This document shows, piece by piece, positions 15,921-24,416 of a DNA stretch of 64,000 nucleotides. The translations under genes and the position numbers were made by a program. The stretch covers positions 2,666,001 to 2,730,000 of the forward strand of contig NZ_JAUSXV010000001.1 of the NCBI RefSeq assembly GCF_030816295.1, written 5' to 3'. This stretch comes from Microbacterium natoriense (GTDB taxonomy: Bacteria; Actinomycetota; Actinomycetes; Actinomycetales; Microbacteriaceae). The notes under the pieces were generated by a model. That model saw only the letters and a list, made by a program, of their open reading frames with translations. It was not told where the DNA came from and did not search any database. The first letter of the stretch is position 1. Each line of letters starts with the position of its first letter.

Positions 15921-16949
15921 TCAGTCGGCGAGGAGCCTGCGCACTCGCGGGATGACCTCGGTACCGTACAGCTCGATGCTGCGCATCATCGCCTCGTGCG
16001 ACAGTGTGCCCGTCGCGTACTTGAGATCGAAGCGCCCGAGACCCAGCAGCTTCACGGTGTCGGCGATCTTCGCAGCCACCCGGTCGGGCGAGCCGGCGTA
16101 GAGCGCGCCTTCGGGGCCGACGTCGTTCTGGAACCGGGCGCGACTGTAGGCGGGCCAGCCCCGCTCACGTCCGATGGTGTTGTTCATCGCCTCGAAGCCG
16201 GAGTACGCCGCATCCCACGCCTCGGCGTCGGTGTCGGCGATGTGTCCTGGAGAGTGCACGGAGACGGGGTGCGAGGCCGTGCCGAACGACGCCACCGAGC
16301 GGTGGTAGAGATCGACGAAGGGCTTGAAGCGCCCGGCAGGGCCCCCGATGATCGCGAGCATGAGACCGAGGCCGTGACGGGCGACGCGGACGACGGACTC
16401 GGGGCTGCCGCCGACGCCGACCCACGTGCGCAGCCCCTTCTCGGTCTTGGGGAACACATTCGCGTTCTCGAGAGAGGCGCGCATCGTGCCCGACCAGGTC
16501 ACGGGCTCTTCCTTCAGCAGCTGCACGAACAGGTCGAGCTTCTGCTCGAAGAGCGCATCGTAGTCGCGCAGGTCGTAACCGAAGAGCGGGAACGACTCGA
16601 TGAACGAACCGCGTCCGAGCACCACCTCTGCGCGCCCGTTCGAGACCGCGTCCAGCGTCGCGAAGCGCTCGTAGACGCGCACGGGGTCGTCAGAAGACAG
16701 CACGGTCACCGCGGTGCCGAGACGGATGTGCTCGGTGCGACCGGCGATCGCTGCCAGCACCATCTCGGGAGCGGAGACCGCGAACTCGGGACGGTGGTGC
16801 TCCCCCACCCCGAAGAAGTCGACGCCGACGGCGTCGGCGCGCTCCGCCTGCGCGACGATGTTGCGGATCGTCTGCGCGCCGCTGAGCAGCACGCCGTCAG
16901 CGTCGCGGGTGATGTCTCCGAAGGTGTCCAGCCCGAACTCGATGTCCAT
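15921..16949 (-). CDS. LLM-class flavin-dependent oxidoreductase (luciferase-like)
   Basis: 342 residues from ATG 16949, which has an AAGGGA site upstream; the ATG at 16964 has none. The luciferase-like monooxygenase fold is evident: FGLDTFGD, then AERADAVGVDFFGVGEHH, then RTEHIRLGTAVTVLSSDDPVRVYERFATLDAVSNGRAEVVLGRGSF, and later TWVGVGGSPESVVRVARHGLGLML. These are FMN- or F420-dependent monooxygenases or dehydrogenases. Cofactor and substrate cannot be told apart here. It lies 26 bp upstream of the MFS gene on the same strand, so uptake and oxidation of one substrate is a reasonable guess. Confidence 0.9.
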   Translation of the reverse strand: MDIEFGLDTFGDITRDADGVLLSGAQTIRNIVAQAERADAVGVDFFGVGEHHRPEFAVSAPEMVLAAIAGRTEHIRLGTAVTVLSSDDPVRVYERFATLDAVSNGRAEVVLGRGSFIESFPLFGYDLRDYDALFEQKLDLFVQLLKEEPVTWSGTMRASLENANVFPKTEKGLRTWVGVGGSPESVVRVARHGLGLMLAIIGGPAGRFKPFVDLYHRSVASFGTASHPVSVHSPGHIADTDAEAWDAAYSGFEAMNNTIGRERGWPAYSRARFQNDVGPEGALYAGSPDRVAAKIADTVKLLGLGRFDLKYATGTLSHEAMMRSIELYGTEVIPRVRRLLAD

Positions 16950-16961
16950 GTCATCCCTTTC

Positions 16962-16975
16962 CATTCAGGTGAATG
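16962..16975. promoter_or_regulatory. Inverted repeat upstream of the LLM oxidoreductase gene
   Basis: CATTCA-gg-TGAATG, a perfect 6+2+6 repeat starting 13 bp upstream of the oxidoreductase start codon. It is a candidate operator for an unlinked regulator. Confidence 0.45.
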
Positions 16976-17002
16976 AACACCGAGTCGGCTCCGGCCATTC
17001 CC

Positions 17003-18679
17003 CTACTTGTTCAGGAGGGCCGTGCGCAGGGTGTCGAGGCCGACACCGCCCATGTCGAGCGCCCGCTTGTGGAACTCCTTGATGTCGAAGCCCGCACCGC
17101 GCTCGGCCTGGTATGCATCGCGCACCTGCTCCCAGATCCGCTGACCGACCTTGTACGACGGAGCCTGCCCCGGCCAGCCCAGATATCGGTTCACCTCGAA
17201 CTGGACGAACTGGTCGGACATGTTGACGTTCTTGCGCATGAAGTCGAGCGCGTACTCGGCATCCCACACCCCGGTGCCGTCGAGCCGCGGCTTGCCCAGA
17301 TGCACGCCGATGTCGAGCATGACGCGGGCCGCGCGCATGCGCTGCCCGTCGAGCATGCCCAGACGATCGGCCGGATCGTCGAGATAACCGAGCTGCTGCA
17401 TGAGGCGCTCGGCATACAGCGCCCAGCCTTCCGCGTGACCGGAGGTGCCGGCGAGCAGTCGGCGCCACGAGTTCAGCTCGGCGCGGTTGTACACGGCCTG
17501 GCCGATCTGCAGGTGGTGCCCTGGGATGCCCTCGTGATAGACGGTCGTCAGCTCGCGCCAGGTGTCGAACTCGGTGACGCCCTCGGGCACGGACCACCAC
17601 ATGCGGCCAGGGCGGGAGAAGTCGTCGGTCGGGCCGGTGTAGTAGATCCCGCCCTCCTGCGTCGGCGCGATCATGCACTCGAGCGTGCGGACGGGTTCCG
17701 GGATGTCGAAGTGCGACGCGCCGAGCTCGGCGACGGCGCGATCGCTCGTCTCCTGCATCCAGCGCTGCAGCGCGTCGGTGCCGATCAGCTTGCGGGCGGG
17801 GTCGGATTCGAGGTGGGCGACGGCCTCTTCCACGGAAGCACCGGGGAGGATCTCGTTCGCGATCGCCGTCTGCTCGGCGACCATCCGGGCGAGCTCTTCG
17901 CGCCCCCACTCGTAGGTCTCGTCGAGGTCGATCGTGGCGCCGAGGAAGCGCCGCGAGTTCAGCGCGTAGAGCTCGCGGCCCACGGCATCCGTCTCGCTCG
18001 CCACGGGTGCGAGTTCTTCGGCAAGAAAGCTGCGCAGCTCGTCGTAGGCGACACGCGCAGCCGCCGCATTGTCGGCGAGCGTGCGTGCGAGAGATGCGGG
18101 CAGGCTCCCCTCCGCGGGGCCGCCGTTGGCGACGAACGCGGCGAAGAAGCCGTCGTCAGCCGTGTAGCGAGGAATCTGGGTCGCGACCTCCGCCACCTGG
18201 CGTCGCGCAGGCGTGACGCCGGTGGCGATGCCGGCCCGCAGCGTCTCGGTGTACCCGCGCAGAGCATCTGGAACAGCGGCGAGACGCGTGGCGATGACCG
18301 CCCAGTCGTCCGTTGTCTCGGTCGGCATGAGGTCGAAAGCGCTGCGGACGTCCTGTGCGGCCGAGGCGATGACGTTGAGATCGCGCAGATGCCACTTCGC
18401 CTCGTGCAATTCGAGATCGAGGCTCAGTTCCGACGACAGATCGGTCTTGGTCACCTCGTCGATCGCGTCGACGGGTTCGAGAGCCTGCAGCTTCGCGAGC
18501 GTCGCACGGGTCGCCGCCACGACCTCCTCATGGCCCTGAGGGCTGAAGTCGCCGAAGCGATCGTTCACCTCGGTGCGGCCGATGTACGTTGCGAGGATCG
18601 GAGAGAGAGCGACGATCGTGTCGACCCACTCGTCGGCGACCTTGTCGATGGCTGACGGGGTGCGCGGTGCGGAAGTCAT
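17003..18679 (-). CDS. DUF885-family metallopeptidase-like protein
   Basis: 558 residues, the usual length of DUF885 proteins. The zinc-binding HEGIPGHHLQIGQAVY motif, an HExxH-like arrangement, is followed by the family's conserved GTSGHAEGWALYAERLM, whose Glu is a likely further metal ligand, and by GQAPSYKVGQRIWEQVRD. There is no signal peptide, so a cytoplasmic peptidase or hydrolase is likely; the natural substrate of most members is unknown. The protein is largely helical. It sits 58 bp from the polA stop on the same strand. Confidence 0.93.
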   Translation of the reverse strand: MTSAPRTPSAIDKVADEWVDTIVALSPILATYIGRTEVNDRFGDFSPQGHEEVVAATRATLAKLQALEPVDAIDEVTKTDLSSELSLDLELHEAKWHLRDLNVIASAAQDVRSAFDLMPTETTDDWAVIATRLAAVPDALRGYTETLRAGIATGVTPARRQVAEVATQIPRYTADDGFFAAFVANGGPAEGSLPASLARTLADNAAAARVAYDELRSFLAEELAPVASETDAVGRELYALNSRRFLGATIDLDETYEWGREELARMVAEQTAIANEILPGASVEEAVAHLESDPARKLIGTDALQRWMQETSDRAVAELGASHFDIPEPVRTLECMIAPTQEGGIYYTGPTDDFSRPGRMWWSVPEGVTEFDTWRELTTVYHEGIPGHHLQIGQAVYNRAELNSWRRLLAGTSGHAEGWALYAERLMQQLGYLDDPADRLGMLDGQRMRAARVMLDIGVHLGKPRLDGTGVWDAEYALDFMRKNVNMSDQFVQFEVNRYLGWPGQAPSYKVGQRIWEQVRDAYQAERGAGFDIKEFHKRALDMGGVGLDTLRTALLNK

Positions 18680-18737
18680 CCCTCCAGACTAGCCCGCGGC
18701 ACCCCGTCGCAGTATCTCGGAAACTCGGTGCCCGCGA

Positions 18738-21371
18738 TCAGTGTGCGGCTTCGTTCCAGTCATGGCCACGGCCGACCTGGACGTCGAGCGGGACCGTGAG
18801 ATCGGCGGCATCGCCCATCCGCGAGCGGACGATCCGTTCGGCGGCATCCCACTCCCCCGGTGCCACCTCGACCACGAGTTCGTCGTGGATCTGCAGCAGC
18901 GCACGTGACGCGAGACCCTCGGTGCGGAGGTCGTCGTGGATGTGGAACAGCGCGATCTTCATGATGTCTGCGGCACTGCCTTGGATCGGGGCGTTGAGCG
19001 CCGCACGTTCGGCGTTCTCGCGCAGCACGCGGTTCGGGCTGGACAGGTCGGGGAACGGTCGGCGACGGCCGAAGAGGGTCTCGGTGTAACCGACTTCCTT
19101 CGCCTTCAGCACGGATGCTCGCAGGTAGTCGCGCACCGCGCCGAAGCGCGCGAAGTACTCGATCATGAGCTGCTTGGCCTCTGACTGCTCGATGCGCAAC
19201 TGCTTGGACAGGCCGAAGGCGCTGAGCCCGTAGACGAGTCCGTACGACATGGCCTTGACCTTGGTACGCATCGCGGCGGTGACATCGGACGGTTCGACGC
19301 CGAAGACGCGCGCGCCGACGAATCGGTGCAGATCCTCGCCGCTGTTGAACGCCTCGATCAGGCCTTCGTCTCCCGACAGGTGCGCCATGATGCGCATCTC
19401 GATCTGCGAGTAGTCGGCCGTGAGCAGCGCCTCGTAGCCCTCGCCGACCTGGAACGCGCTGCGGATGCGCCGGGACTCCTCGGTGCGCACGGGGATGTTC
19501 TGCAGGTTCGGGTCGGTGCTCGACAGACGGCCGGTCTGGCTGCCGGTCTGCACGTATGTCGTGCGGACCCGGTGATCGTCGCCGATGGCGGTGTCGAGCG
19601 ACTCGATGATCTGACGGAGCTTGGTGGCTTCGCGATGCTGCAGCAGCAGCCCGAGGAACGGATGGGGGTTGCTCTCCTGCAGGTCGGCGAGCACAGCCGC
19701 GTCGGTGGAGTAGCCGGTCTTCGTCTTGCGGGTCTTCGGCAGCTGCAGGTCGTCGAACAGCACCTCCTGCAACTGCTTGGGCGAGCCGAGGTTGAACTCG
19801 CGCCCGACCAGGGCGAACGCCTCTTGTGCGAGAAGCTCGGCACGGGCGCCGAGCTCACCCGAGAAGCCGGAGAGCACATCGTGCGAGACCGCGACGCCCG
19901 CGACCTCCATGTCGGCCAGGGTGAGCAGTGTCGGAAGCTCGATGTCGGTGAGCACCTGCGCGACGGACTCGGGGATGTCCTCGCGGAGCGCGGCAGCCAC
20001 CCGCAGCGCGAACCACGCCTCCTGCGACGGTGTCGCCCCCTCGGTCTCTGGAACCAGCTGCGTGGGGTCTGCTTCGGGGAGCTTCTCGCCGAGATACCGC
20101 TCGACGAGATCGGCGAGCGTCTTGTCGGGAAAGCTCGGTCGCAGCAGCCAGCCGGCGAGGCTGGTGTCGTAGGCGAGGCCGCCGAGACGGATGCCGAGCC
20201 GCAGCAGCGCCTTCACCTGCGGCTTCGCATCGTGAAGAACCTTGGGGCTCTCGGACTCGAGCCATCCGCGCAGTGCGTGGACCGCCTCGTCGTTCCAGTC
20301 GAGTTCACGCACCTCGGTCTCTGTCGCCGCTCCCACGCGGACGGGGGCCCCGCCGTGAGTCGTGATGCGCAGTGCGACGTCGCTCGTCTGCGACTCGGCC
20401 CAGGCGGCGAAGTCCGCCGCTGCAAGCTCGACCGGCTGAGGCAGGACCACCGCGGATGCGGGGTCGTCGGCGACTTCCCCCGCACCGACGGCTTCGAAGA
20501 CGCGAGGCAGCAGCGTGCGGAACTCGAGTCGGGCGAAGATGTCGCGGACGGCCTGGGCGTCGATCGGAGTCACCGCCAGGTCGCCGGGTGCGACGGGAAG
20601 CTCGACGTCGGTGAGCAGCCGGTTGAGCTTGCGGTTGCGGCGCACGTCGTCGATGTGGTCGCGCAGGTTGCCGCCCGCGACGCCCTTGATCTCGGCGGAG
20701 CGCTCGAGCAGTTCGTCGAGTGAGCCGAACTGGGTCAGCCACTTGACGGCGGTCTTCTCGCCGACCTTCGGCACTCCTGGCAGGTTGTCGCTGGTCTCGC
20801 CGACCAGCGCGGCGATGTCGGGGTACTGCTCTGGCCGTACTCCGTAGCGCTCCTGCACCGTGACGGGGTCGTAGCGCTTGAGCTGCGACACGCCCTGCAC
20901 CGACGGGTACAGCAGGGTGACATCGTCGGTCACGAGCTGGATCGTGTCGCGATCGCCGGAGACGACGAGGACGTCGTATCCCTGCTCGGCGCCCTGCGTG
21001 GAGAGCGTCGCGAGGATGTCGTCGGCCTCGATGCCCTCTTTGGTGAGCACCGGTATGGACATCGCCGCGAGGCAGTCCTGCAGCAGCGGGATCTGGCCGC
21101 GGAACTCCTGCGGGGTCTCAGAACGCGTCGCCTTGTACTCGGGGTACTCGTCGGTGCGGAAGGAATGACGTGAGGTATCGAACGCCACCGCCATGTGCGT
21201 CGGCTTCTCGGCCTTGATGAGGTTCACGAACATGGACAGGAAGCCGTAGATGGCGTTCGTGTGCTGGTTGTCCTTCGTCGTGAAGTTCTCGACCGGAAGG
21301 GCGAAGAATGCGCGATAGGCGAGCGAATGGCCGTCGACGACCATGAGGGTAGGCTTTGCGGAGTCCGTCAC
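18738..21371 (-). CDS. polA: DNA polymerase I
   Basis: 877 residues. The N-terminal 5'-3' exonuclease (FEN-like) domain occupies about residues 8-300, with VVDGHSLAYRAFF, EADDILATLS, VVSGDRDTIQLV and PGVPKVGEKTAVKWL. The middle domain lacks the D-x-E and other metal-binding acids of the 3'-5' proofreading exonuclease, as in other actinobacterial Pol I. The polymerase domain has motif A (DYSQIEMRI, Asp653), the O-helix motif B with K-x6-YG (TKVKAMSYGLVYG) and motif C (IHDELV, around residues 828-832). It fills gaps in repair and removes Okazaki primers. It is divergent from the thioesterase gene at 21417. Confidence 0.98.
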   Translation of the reverse strand: MTDSAKPTLMVVDGHSLAYRAFFALPVENFTTKDNQHTNAIYGFLSMFVNLIKAEKPTHMAVAFDTSRHSFRTDEYPEYKATRSETPQEFRGQIPLLQDCLAAMSIPVLTKEGIEADDILATLSTQGAEQGYDVLVVSGDRDTIQLVTDDVTLLYPSVQGVSQLKRYDPVTVQERYGVRPEQYPDIAALVGETSDNLPGVPKVGEKTAVKWLTQFGSLDELLERSAEIKGVAGGNLRDHIDDVRRNRKLNRLLTDVELPVAPGDLAVTPIDAQAVRDIFARLEFRTLLPRVFEAVGAGEVADDPASAVVLPQPVELAAADFAAWAESQTSDVALRITTHGGAPVRVGAATETEVRELDWNDEAVHALRGWLESESPKVLHDAKPQVKALLRLGIRLGGLAYDTSLAGWLLRPSFPDKTLADLVERYLGEKLPEADPTQLVPETEGATPSQEAWFALRVAAALREDIPESVAQVLTDIELPTLLTLADMEVAGVAVSHDVLSGFSGELGARAELLAQEAFALVGREFNLGSPKQLQEVLFDDLQLPKTRKTKTGYSTDAAVLADLQESNPHPFLGLLLQHREATKLRQIIESLDTAIGDDHRVRTTYVQTGSQTGRLSSTDPNLQNIPVRTEESRRIRSAFQVGEGYEALLTADYSQIEMRIMAHLSGDEGLIEAFNSGEDLHRFVGARVFGVEPSDVTAAMRTKVKAMSYGLVYGLSAFGLSKQLRIEQSEAKQLMIEYFARFGAVRDYLRASVLKAKEVGYTETLFGRRRPFPDLSSPNRVLRENAERAALNAPIQGSAADIMKIALFHIHDDLRTEGLASRALLQIHDELVVEVAPGEWDAAERIVRSRMGDAADLTVPLDVQVGRGHDWNEAAH

Positions 21372-21416
21372 CCTGTCAGCCTAACGAGGACGGCAGACAC
21401 CCGCTGAGGAGGATTC

Positions 21417-21836
21417 ATGAGCGATGTCGCGATGAGCGAAGGACTCGAGTGGGCCACGGCCCGGGGCATGGGCGCACTCGCCGAGAAGATGGGCATCGAG
21501 TTCACCGAGTTCTCCATCGAGCGCTCCGTCGCCACGATGCCGGTAGAAGGCAACACGCAGCCCGTCGGCCTCGTGCACGGCGGCGCCTACGTGGTGCTGG
21601 GCGAGTCGCTCGGCTCGATGGCCGCGAACCTGCATGCGGGACCCGGCCGCCTCGCGGTCGGCGTCGACATCAACGCGACCCACACGCGGTCGGCGACGTC
21701 GGGCCTCGTGACCGGTGTCTGCACGCCCATCCACCTCGGGCGCAGCATCACCGTGCACGAGATCGTGGTGACCGACGACCACGGCCGTCGATGCTCCACC
21801 ATCCGCATCACGAACATGATCAAGACCGTGGAGTGA
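21417..21836 (+). CDS. Hotdog-fold acyl-CoA thioesterase, PaaI family
   Basis: 139 residues with a GAGGAG site. The hotdog core is complete: IERSVATMPVEGNTQPVGLVHGGAYVVLGESLGSMAAN, where the HGG and the downstream acidic residue on the central helix are the catalytic elements, then AVGVDINATHTRSATSGLVTGVCTPIHLGRSITVHEI. Such enzymes hydrolyse aryl- or acyl-CoA, for example 1,4-dihydroxy-2-naphthoyl-CoA in menaquinone synthesis or phenylacetyl-CoA intermediates. The exact CoA ester is not fixed by sequence. It is divergent from polA, with a 45-bp shared promoter region. Confidence 0.92.
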   Translation: MSDVAMSEGLEWATARGMGALAEKMGIEFTEFSIERSVATMPVEGNTQPVGLVHGGAYVVLGESLGSMAANLHAGPGRLAVGVDINATHTRSATSGLVTGVCTPIHLGRSITVHEIVVTDDHGRRCSTIRITNMIKTVE

Positions 21837-21886
21837 ACAGCCGGACTCGTCGCTGTCGAGAACACGCGCCTGCGGGCTGAGTCCGC

Positions 21887-22219
21887 TCAGAGGTCGTATT
21901 CCCACTTCGTCCAGGATCGGGACGAGCCCTCGCCCAGGGAACCGACGTGTTCGAGTGAGTCCGTCGTGGCATGGAGATGCTGAACCGTCTCGGGCTCGAG
22001 CAGCTCCCGGCCCGCGTTCTCGTGACGGACGACGCCGATGTCGACCAGCCAGCCGATCCGCAACTCGATTCGATCCACCCGACTGGGGGTCGATCGATAA
22101 GGGATCTCGACGATCTCCGTCTGGTGCGCCTTCGCCAGGGCGAGCGAATACCTGCTGACCGCGTCGGCTATGTCATCTCCGGTGAGGAAGTCACCGAAGC
22201 TCATCACGATGCGCTTCAT
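21887..22219 (-). CDS. Small hypothetical protein
   Basis: 110 residues, charged and soluble, starting MKRIVMSFGDFLTGDDIADAVSRYSLALAKAHQ and ending in WTKWEYDL. No family was recognised. The frame has a clean start and the first 60 residues look like a folded alpha/beta domain (TEIVEIPYR...RVDRIELRIGWLVDIGVV). It converges with the thioesterase gene; a weak CGGACTC/GAGTCCG stem lies between the two stops. Reading-frame choice is fairly safe, function is unknown. Confidence 0.6.
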   Translation of the reverse strand: MKRIVMSFGDFLTGDDIADAVSRYSLALAKAHQTEIVEIPYRSTPSRVDRIELRIGWLVDIGVVRHENAGRELLEPETVQHLHATTDSLEHVGSLGEGSSRSWTKWEYDL

Positions 22220-22260
22220 CAGAACCCTCGGTTCGCGTTGCTCGATGCGTCACCTCGCCA

Positions 22261-22320
22261 GGCGACGTGGGGTCGATGATAGGCGCACGTCGCCGTGCGC
22301 GCCGCCCCCTTGACGTCGCC
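22261..22320. repeat. Cluster of GGCGACGT / ACGTCGCC repeats
   Basis: GGCGACGT at 22261-22268 and its complement ACGTCGCC at 22287-22294 and again at 22313-22320. The first and second, or first and third, can form an 8-bp hairpin. They lie in the 130-bp gap between the small hypothetical gene and the acetyltransferase gene, where I see no coding sequence. Confidence 0.4.
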
Positions 22321-22349
22321 TGCGAAAAGGTCGAGGATCAGCGATCGAT

Positions 22350-22919
22350 TCAGGACGCGTCGTGCGTTCGCCGGTAACCGGTGGGGTGGAGGATCCGCTG
22401 GAACAGCAGATGGTCCTGCCACTCCCCCGCGATCTTCAGATACTCCGGAGCCGTTCCGATCTGTTGGAAGCCGTTGGCCGCGAGCACGCGTTGCGAACCG
22501 AGGTTGTGCAGCAGAGTGGCAGCCTGCATGCGGTGCAGTCGCAGTTCGGAGCGCGCATAGTCCAGCACCTGAGCGACCGCCCGGGTGGCGAGACCTCTTC
22601 CGGTGCTCGAGGAGTCGATCCAGTAGCCGAGATCCGCGCTCCAGAACGCGCCACGCACGATGTTGTTGATGTTCATGCGGCCACGGATCTCACCGTCGTG
22701 GGATTCGATCAGGAATCGGATGCTGCGCCCTGCGGCGGCGTCCTCCACGCACTGCCTCGCGTGGTTCTCCTGCCATTCCTCGGTGAAGAAGTCCGCGGAT
22801 CGCGTGGGCTCCCACGGCGCGAGATGCGTGCGGTTCGCCGTGTAGGCGCGCGCCAGTGCGGCGCCGTCCCCTGTGCGTACCGCGCGAAGCGAGTGCTCCG
22901 CGTCGAGCGGACGCACCAC
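22350..22919 (-). CDS. GNAT-family acetyltransferase, RimJ/RimL type
   Basis: 189 residues from a GTG that follows the stop codon of the upstream response-regulator gene without a gap; a second GTG is adjacent. Features are SLRAVRTGDGAALARAYTANRTHLAPWEP, ADLGYWIDSSSTGRGLATRAVAQVLDYA as the acetyl-CoA loop, and NLGSQRVLAANGFQQIG at the end, all standard for ribosomal-protein-alanine acetyltransferase-like enzymes. The abutting arrangement implies translational coupling with the ANTAR regulator. The substrate is unknown. Confidence 0.9.
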   Translation of the reverse strand: MVRPLDAEHSLRAVRTGDGAALARAYTANRTHLAPWEPTRSADFFTEEWQENHARQCVEDAAAGRSIRFLIESHDGEIRGRMNINNIVRGAFWSADLGYWIDSSSTGRGLATRAVAQVLDYARSELRLHRMQAATLLHNLGSQRVLAANGFQQIGTAPEYLKIAGEWQDHLLFQRILHPTGYRRTHDAS

Positions 22920-23534
22920 CTACTTCTTCGGCGCGAGCTGCTCGATGATCGCCTTGGCGACGTCCTGCATGGTGAGGCGACGATCCATCGACGCCTTCTG
23001 GATCCAGCGGAAGGCCTCAGGCTCGCTCAGGCCCATCTTCTCGTTGAGCAGTCCCTTGGCGCGATCGACGAGCTTGCGGGTCTCGAAGCGTTCGACCATG
23101 TCGGCGACCTCGGCCTCGAGCGTGATGATCTGCTCGTGACGCGCGAGAGCGATCTCGATCGCGGGCAGCAGGTCGTTCGGCGTGAACGGCTTGACGACGT
23201 ACGCCAGAGCGCCCGCCTCGCTGGCGCGCTCGACGAGTTCCTTCTGGCTGAACGCGGTCAGCAGCACGACGGGAGCGATGTTGCCCTTGTGCAGCTTCTC
23301 GGCTGCGCTGATGCCGTCGAGCTGGGGCATCTTCACGTCCATGATGACGAGATCGGGACGCAGTTCGGTCGCGAGTGCCACCGCCGTCTCGCCGTCGCCG
23401 GCTTCTCCGACGACGTCGAAACCGTTGTCGCGGAGGATCTCGACGATGTCGAGACGGATCAGCGATTCGTCCTCGGCGACGACGACGCGTCGGGGGGCGG
23501 ATGCCGTGGGCTGCTCAACCTGTTCTTCGGTCAC
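22920..23534 (-). CDS. pdtaR: Response regulator with ANTAR RNA-binding output domain
   Basis: 204 residues. The receiver domain (about 16-135) has the acidic pair in VVAEDESLIRLD, the phospho-acceptor Asp in LVIMDVKMPQ, a conserved T in LLTAF and K in VVKPF. The C-terminal ANTAR domain (about 140-200) reads LETRKLVDRAKGLLNEKMGLSEPEAFRWIQKASMDRRLTMQDVAKAII-like, with the RAKGLL motif of this RNA-binding fold. ANTAR proteins act as antiterminators by binding paired hexaloop stems in RNA. This matches the mycobacterial PdtaR type in architecture. Its histidine kinase is not in this window. Confidence 0.93.
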   Translation of the reverse strand: MTEEQVEQPTASAPRRVVVAEDESLIRLDIVEILRDNGFDVVGEAGDGETAVALATELRPDLVIMDVKMPQLDGISAAEKLHKGNIAPVVLLTAFSQKELVERASEAGALAYVVKPFTPNDLLPAIEIALARHEQIITLEAEVADMVERFETRKLVDRAKGLLNEKMGLSEPEAFRWIQKASMDRRLTMQDVAKAIIEQLAPKK

Positions 23535-23634
23535 GGGTCCATCTTAGTAGAGCCGTACCGAGTGCAAGCCGCAGGCCGCACGCCGGGCGGTTCCACCTCT
23601 CCCCCTGCGCTAAAGTCGAAGGTGCGACACACGA

Positions 23635-23720
23635 GCCGGCGTGGCGGAATGGCAGACGCGGAGCACTCAAAATGCTTTGTCCGAAAGGGCGTGTGGGTTC
23701 GAGTCCCACCGCCGGCACCA
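23635..23720 (+). tRNA. tRNA-Leu (anticodon CAA)
   Basis: The acceptor arm GCCGGCG pairs with CGCCGGC, with discriminator A and an encoded CCA (23718-23720). The anticodon stem GAGCA/TGCTT surrounds the loop CTCAAAA, giving anticodon CAA. The variable arm is long, as in type II tRNAs, and the T arm GTGGG-TTCGAGT-CCCAC is canonical. It decodes UUG. It lies alone on the plus strand between the response regulator and two hydrolase genes. A TAAAGT box at 23611 may be its -10. Confidence 0.96.
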
Positions 23721-23750
23721 GAGAGGTCGAGCCTTTGCACAGGCTCTCTC
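23721..23750 (+). terminator. Hairpin after tRNA-Leu
   Basis: GAGA-ggtc-GAGCCT, loop TTGCAC, AGGCTC-TCTC, directly following the CCA end, then CCCCTC. It has a good stem and a weak T-tract. It would also read as a terminator for the convergent hydrolase gene. Confidence 0.45.
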
Positions 23751-23753
23751 CCC

Positions 23754-24416
23754 TCATGAGGCGAGAGCAGCCAGCTCTGCCATCACGCGCGGATGCGCGA
23801 GAACCCGGAAGTGACCTCCGGTGTCGAGCAGGACGTTCTTCGCGCCCGGCAACTCGCTGCCCTCGGGGATGTGCGGATCGAAGCGCGCGTACACCGACAC
23901 GATCCTGGCGTTCACGTCGGCCTGCGTCGACAGGGCGCGGATCGACGGGTCGTCGGGCGAGAACGCTCGGAGCGTGCGCACCGGCATCCGCCGCGCGTAG
24001 CGCGACCCGCCGAACGGAGTCGCGATCGCGAGCATCGAGCGCACTCTGTCGGCCGCAGGCCCGAGCATGACCTGCTTCCCGGCCAATCCGCCCTTGCTGT
24101 GCGCGACGAGGATCACGTCGCGCAGGTCGTGCTGCTGCAGGTAGTCGGTCACCTGTGTCGCCATCTCCGTGATCGGCCGACGGCTGTGAGCGAGTACCTC
24201 GAGCACATGGACCGGGTGCCCGCGATCGTGCAGGGCCTCGACGAGCGGCTGCAGAAAACGCCAGGTCTCGTAGACCCCCGGCAGCACGACGATCGGCGCG
24301 GCGTCACCGTTGGCGAAGGATCCGGCATCCGTGCGCCCGAAGAAGGCCCGCACCTGCCACACAGCCGCGTACGCGTAGTCGGCCGCCCACCAGCCGAGAT
24401 TCCGCAGGGCGTTCAT
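23754..24416 (-). CDS. Alpha/beta hydrolase, lipase-like
   Basis: 220 residues from ATG 24416, which overlaps the previous gene's stop as ATGA. The hydrolase core starts at PIVVLPGVYETWRFLQPLVEAL. The nucleophile elbow is VAHSKGGLAG, the likely acid is in YARFDPHIPEG and the His in LDTGGHFRVLAHP. The PGVYETW start and the HSKGG elbow resemble triacylglycerol lipase/esterase-like actinobacterial proteins. It has no signal peptide. It is translationally coupled to a second alpha/beta hydrolase. Confidence 0.85.
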   Translation of the reverse strand: MNALRNLGWWAADYAYAAVWQVRAFFGRTDAGSFANGDAAPIVVLPGVYETWRFLQPLVEALHDRGHPVHVLEVLAHSRRPITEMATQVTDYLQQHDLRDVILVAHSKGGLAGKQVMLGPAADRVRSMLAIATPFGGSRYARRMPVRTLRAFSPDDPSIRALSTQADVNARIVSVYARFDPHIPEGSELPGAKNVLLDTGGHFRVLAHPRVMAELAALAS

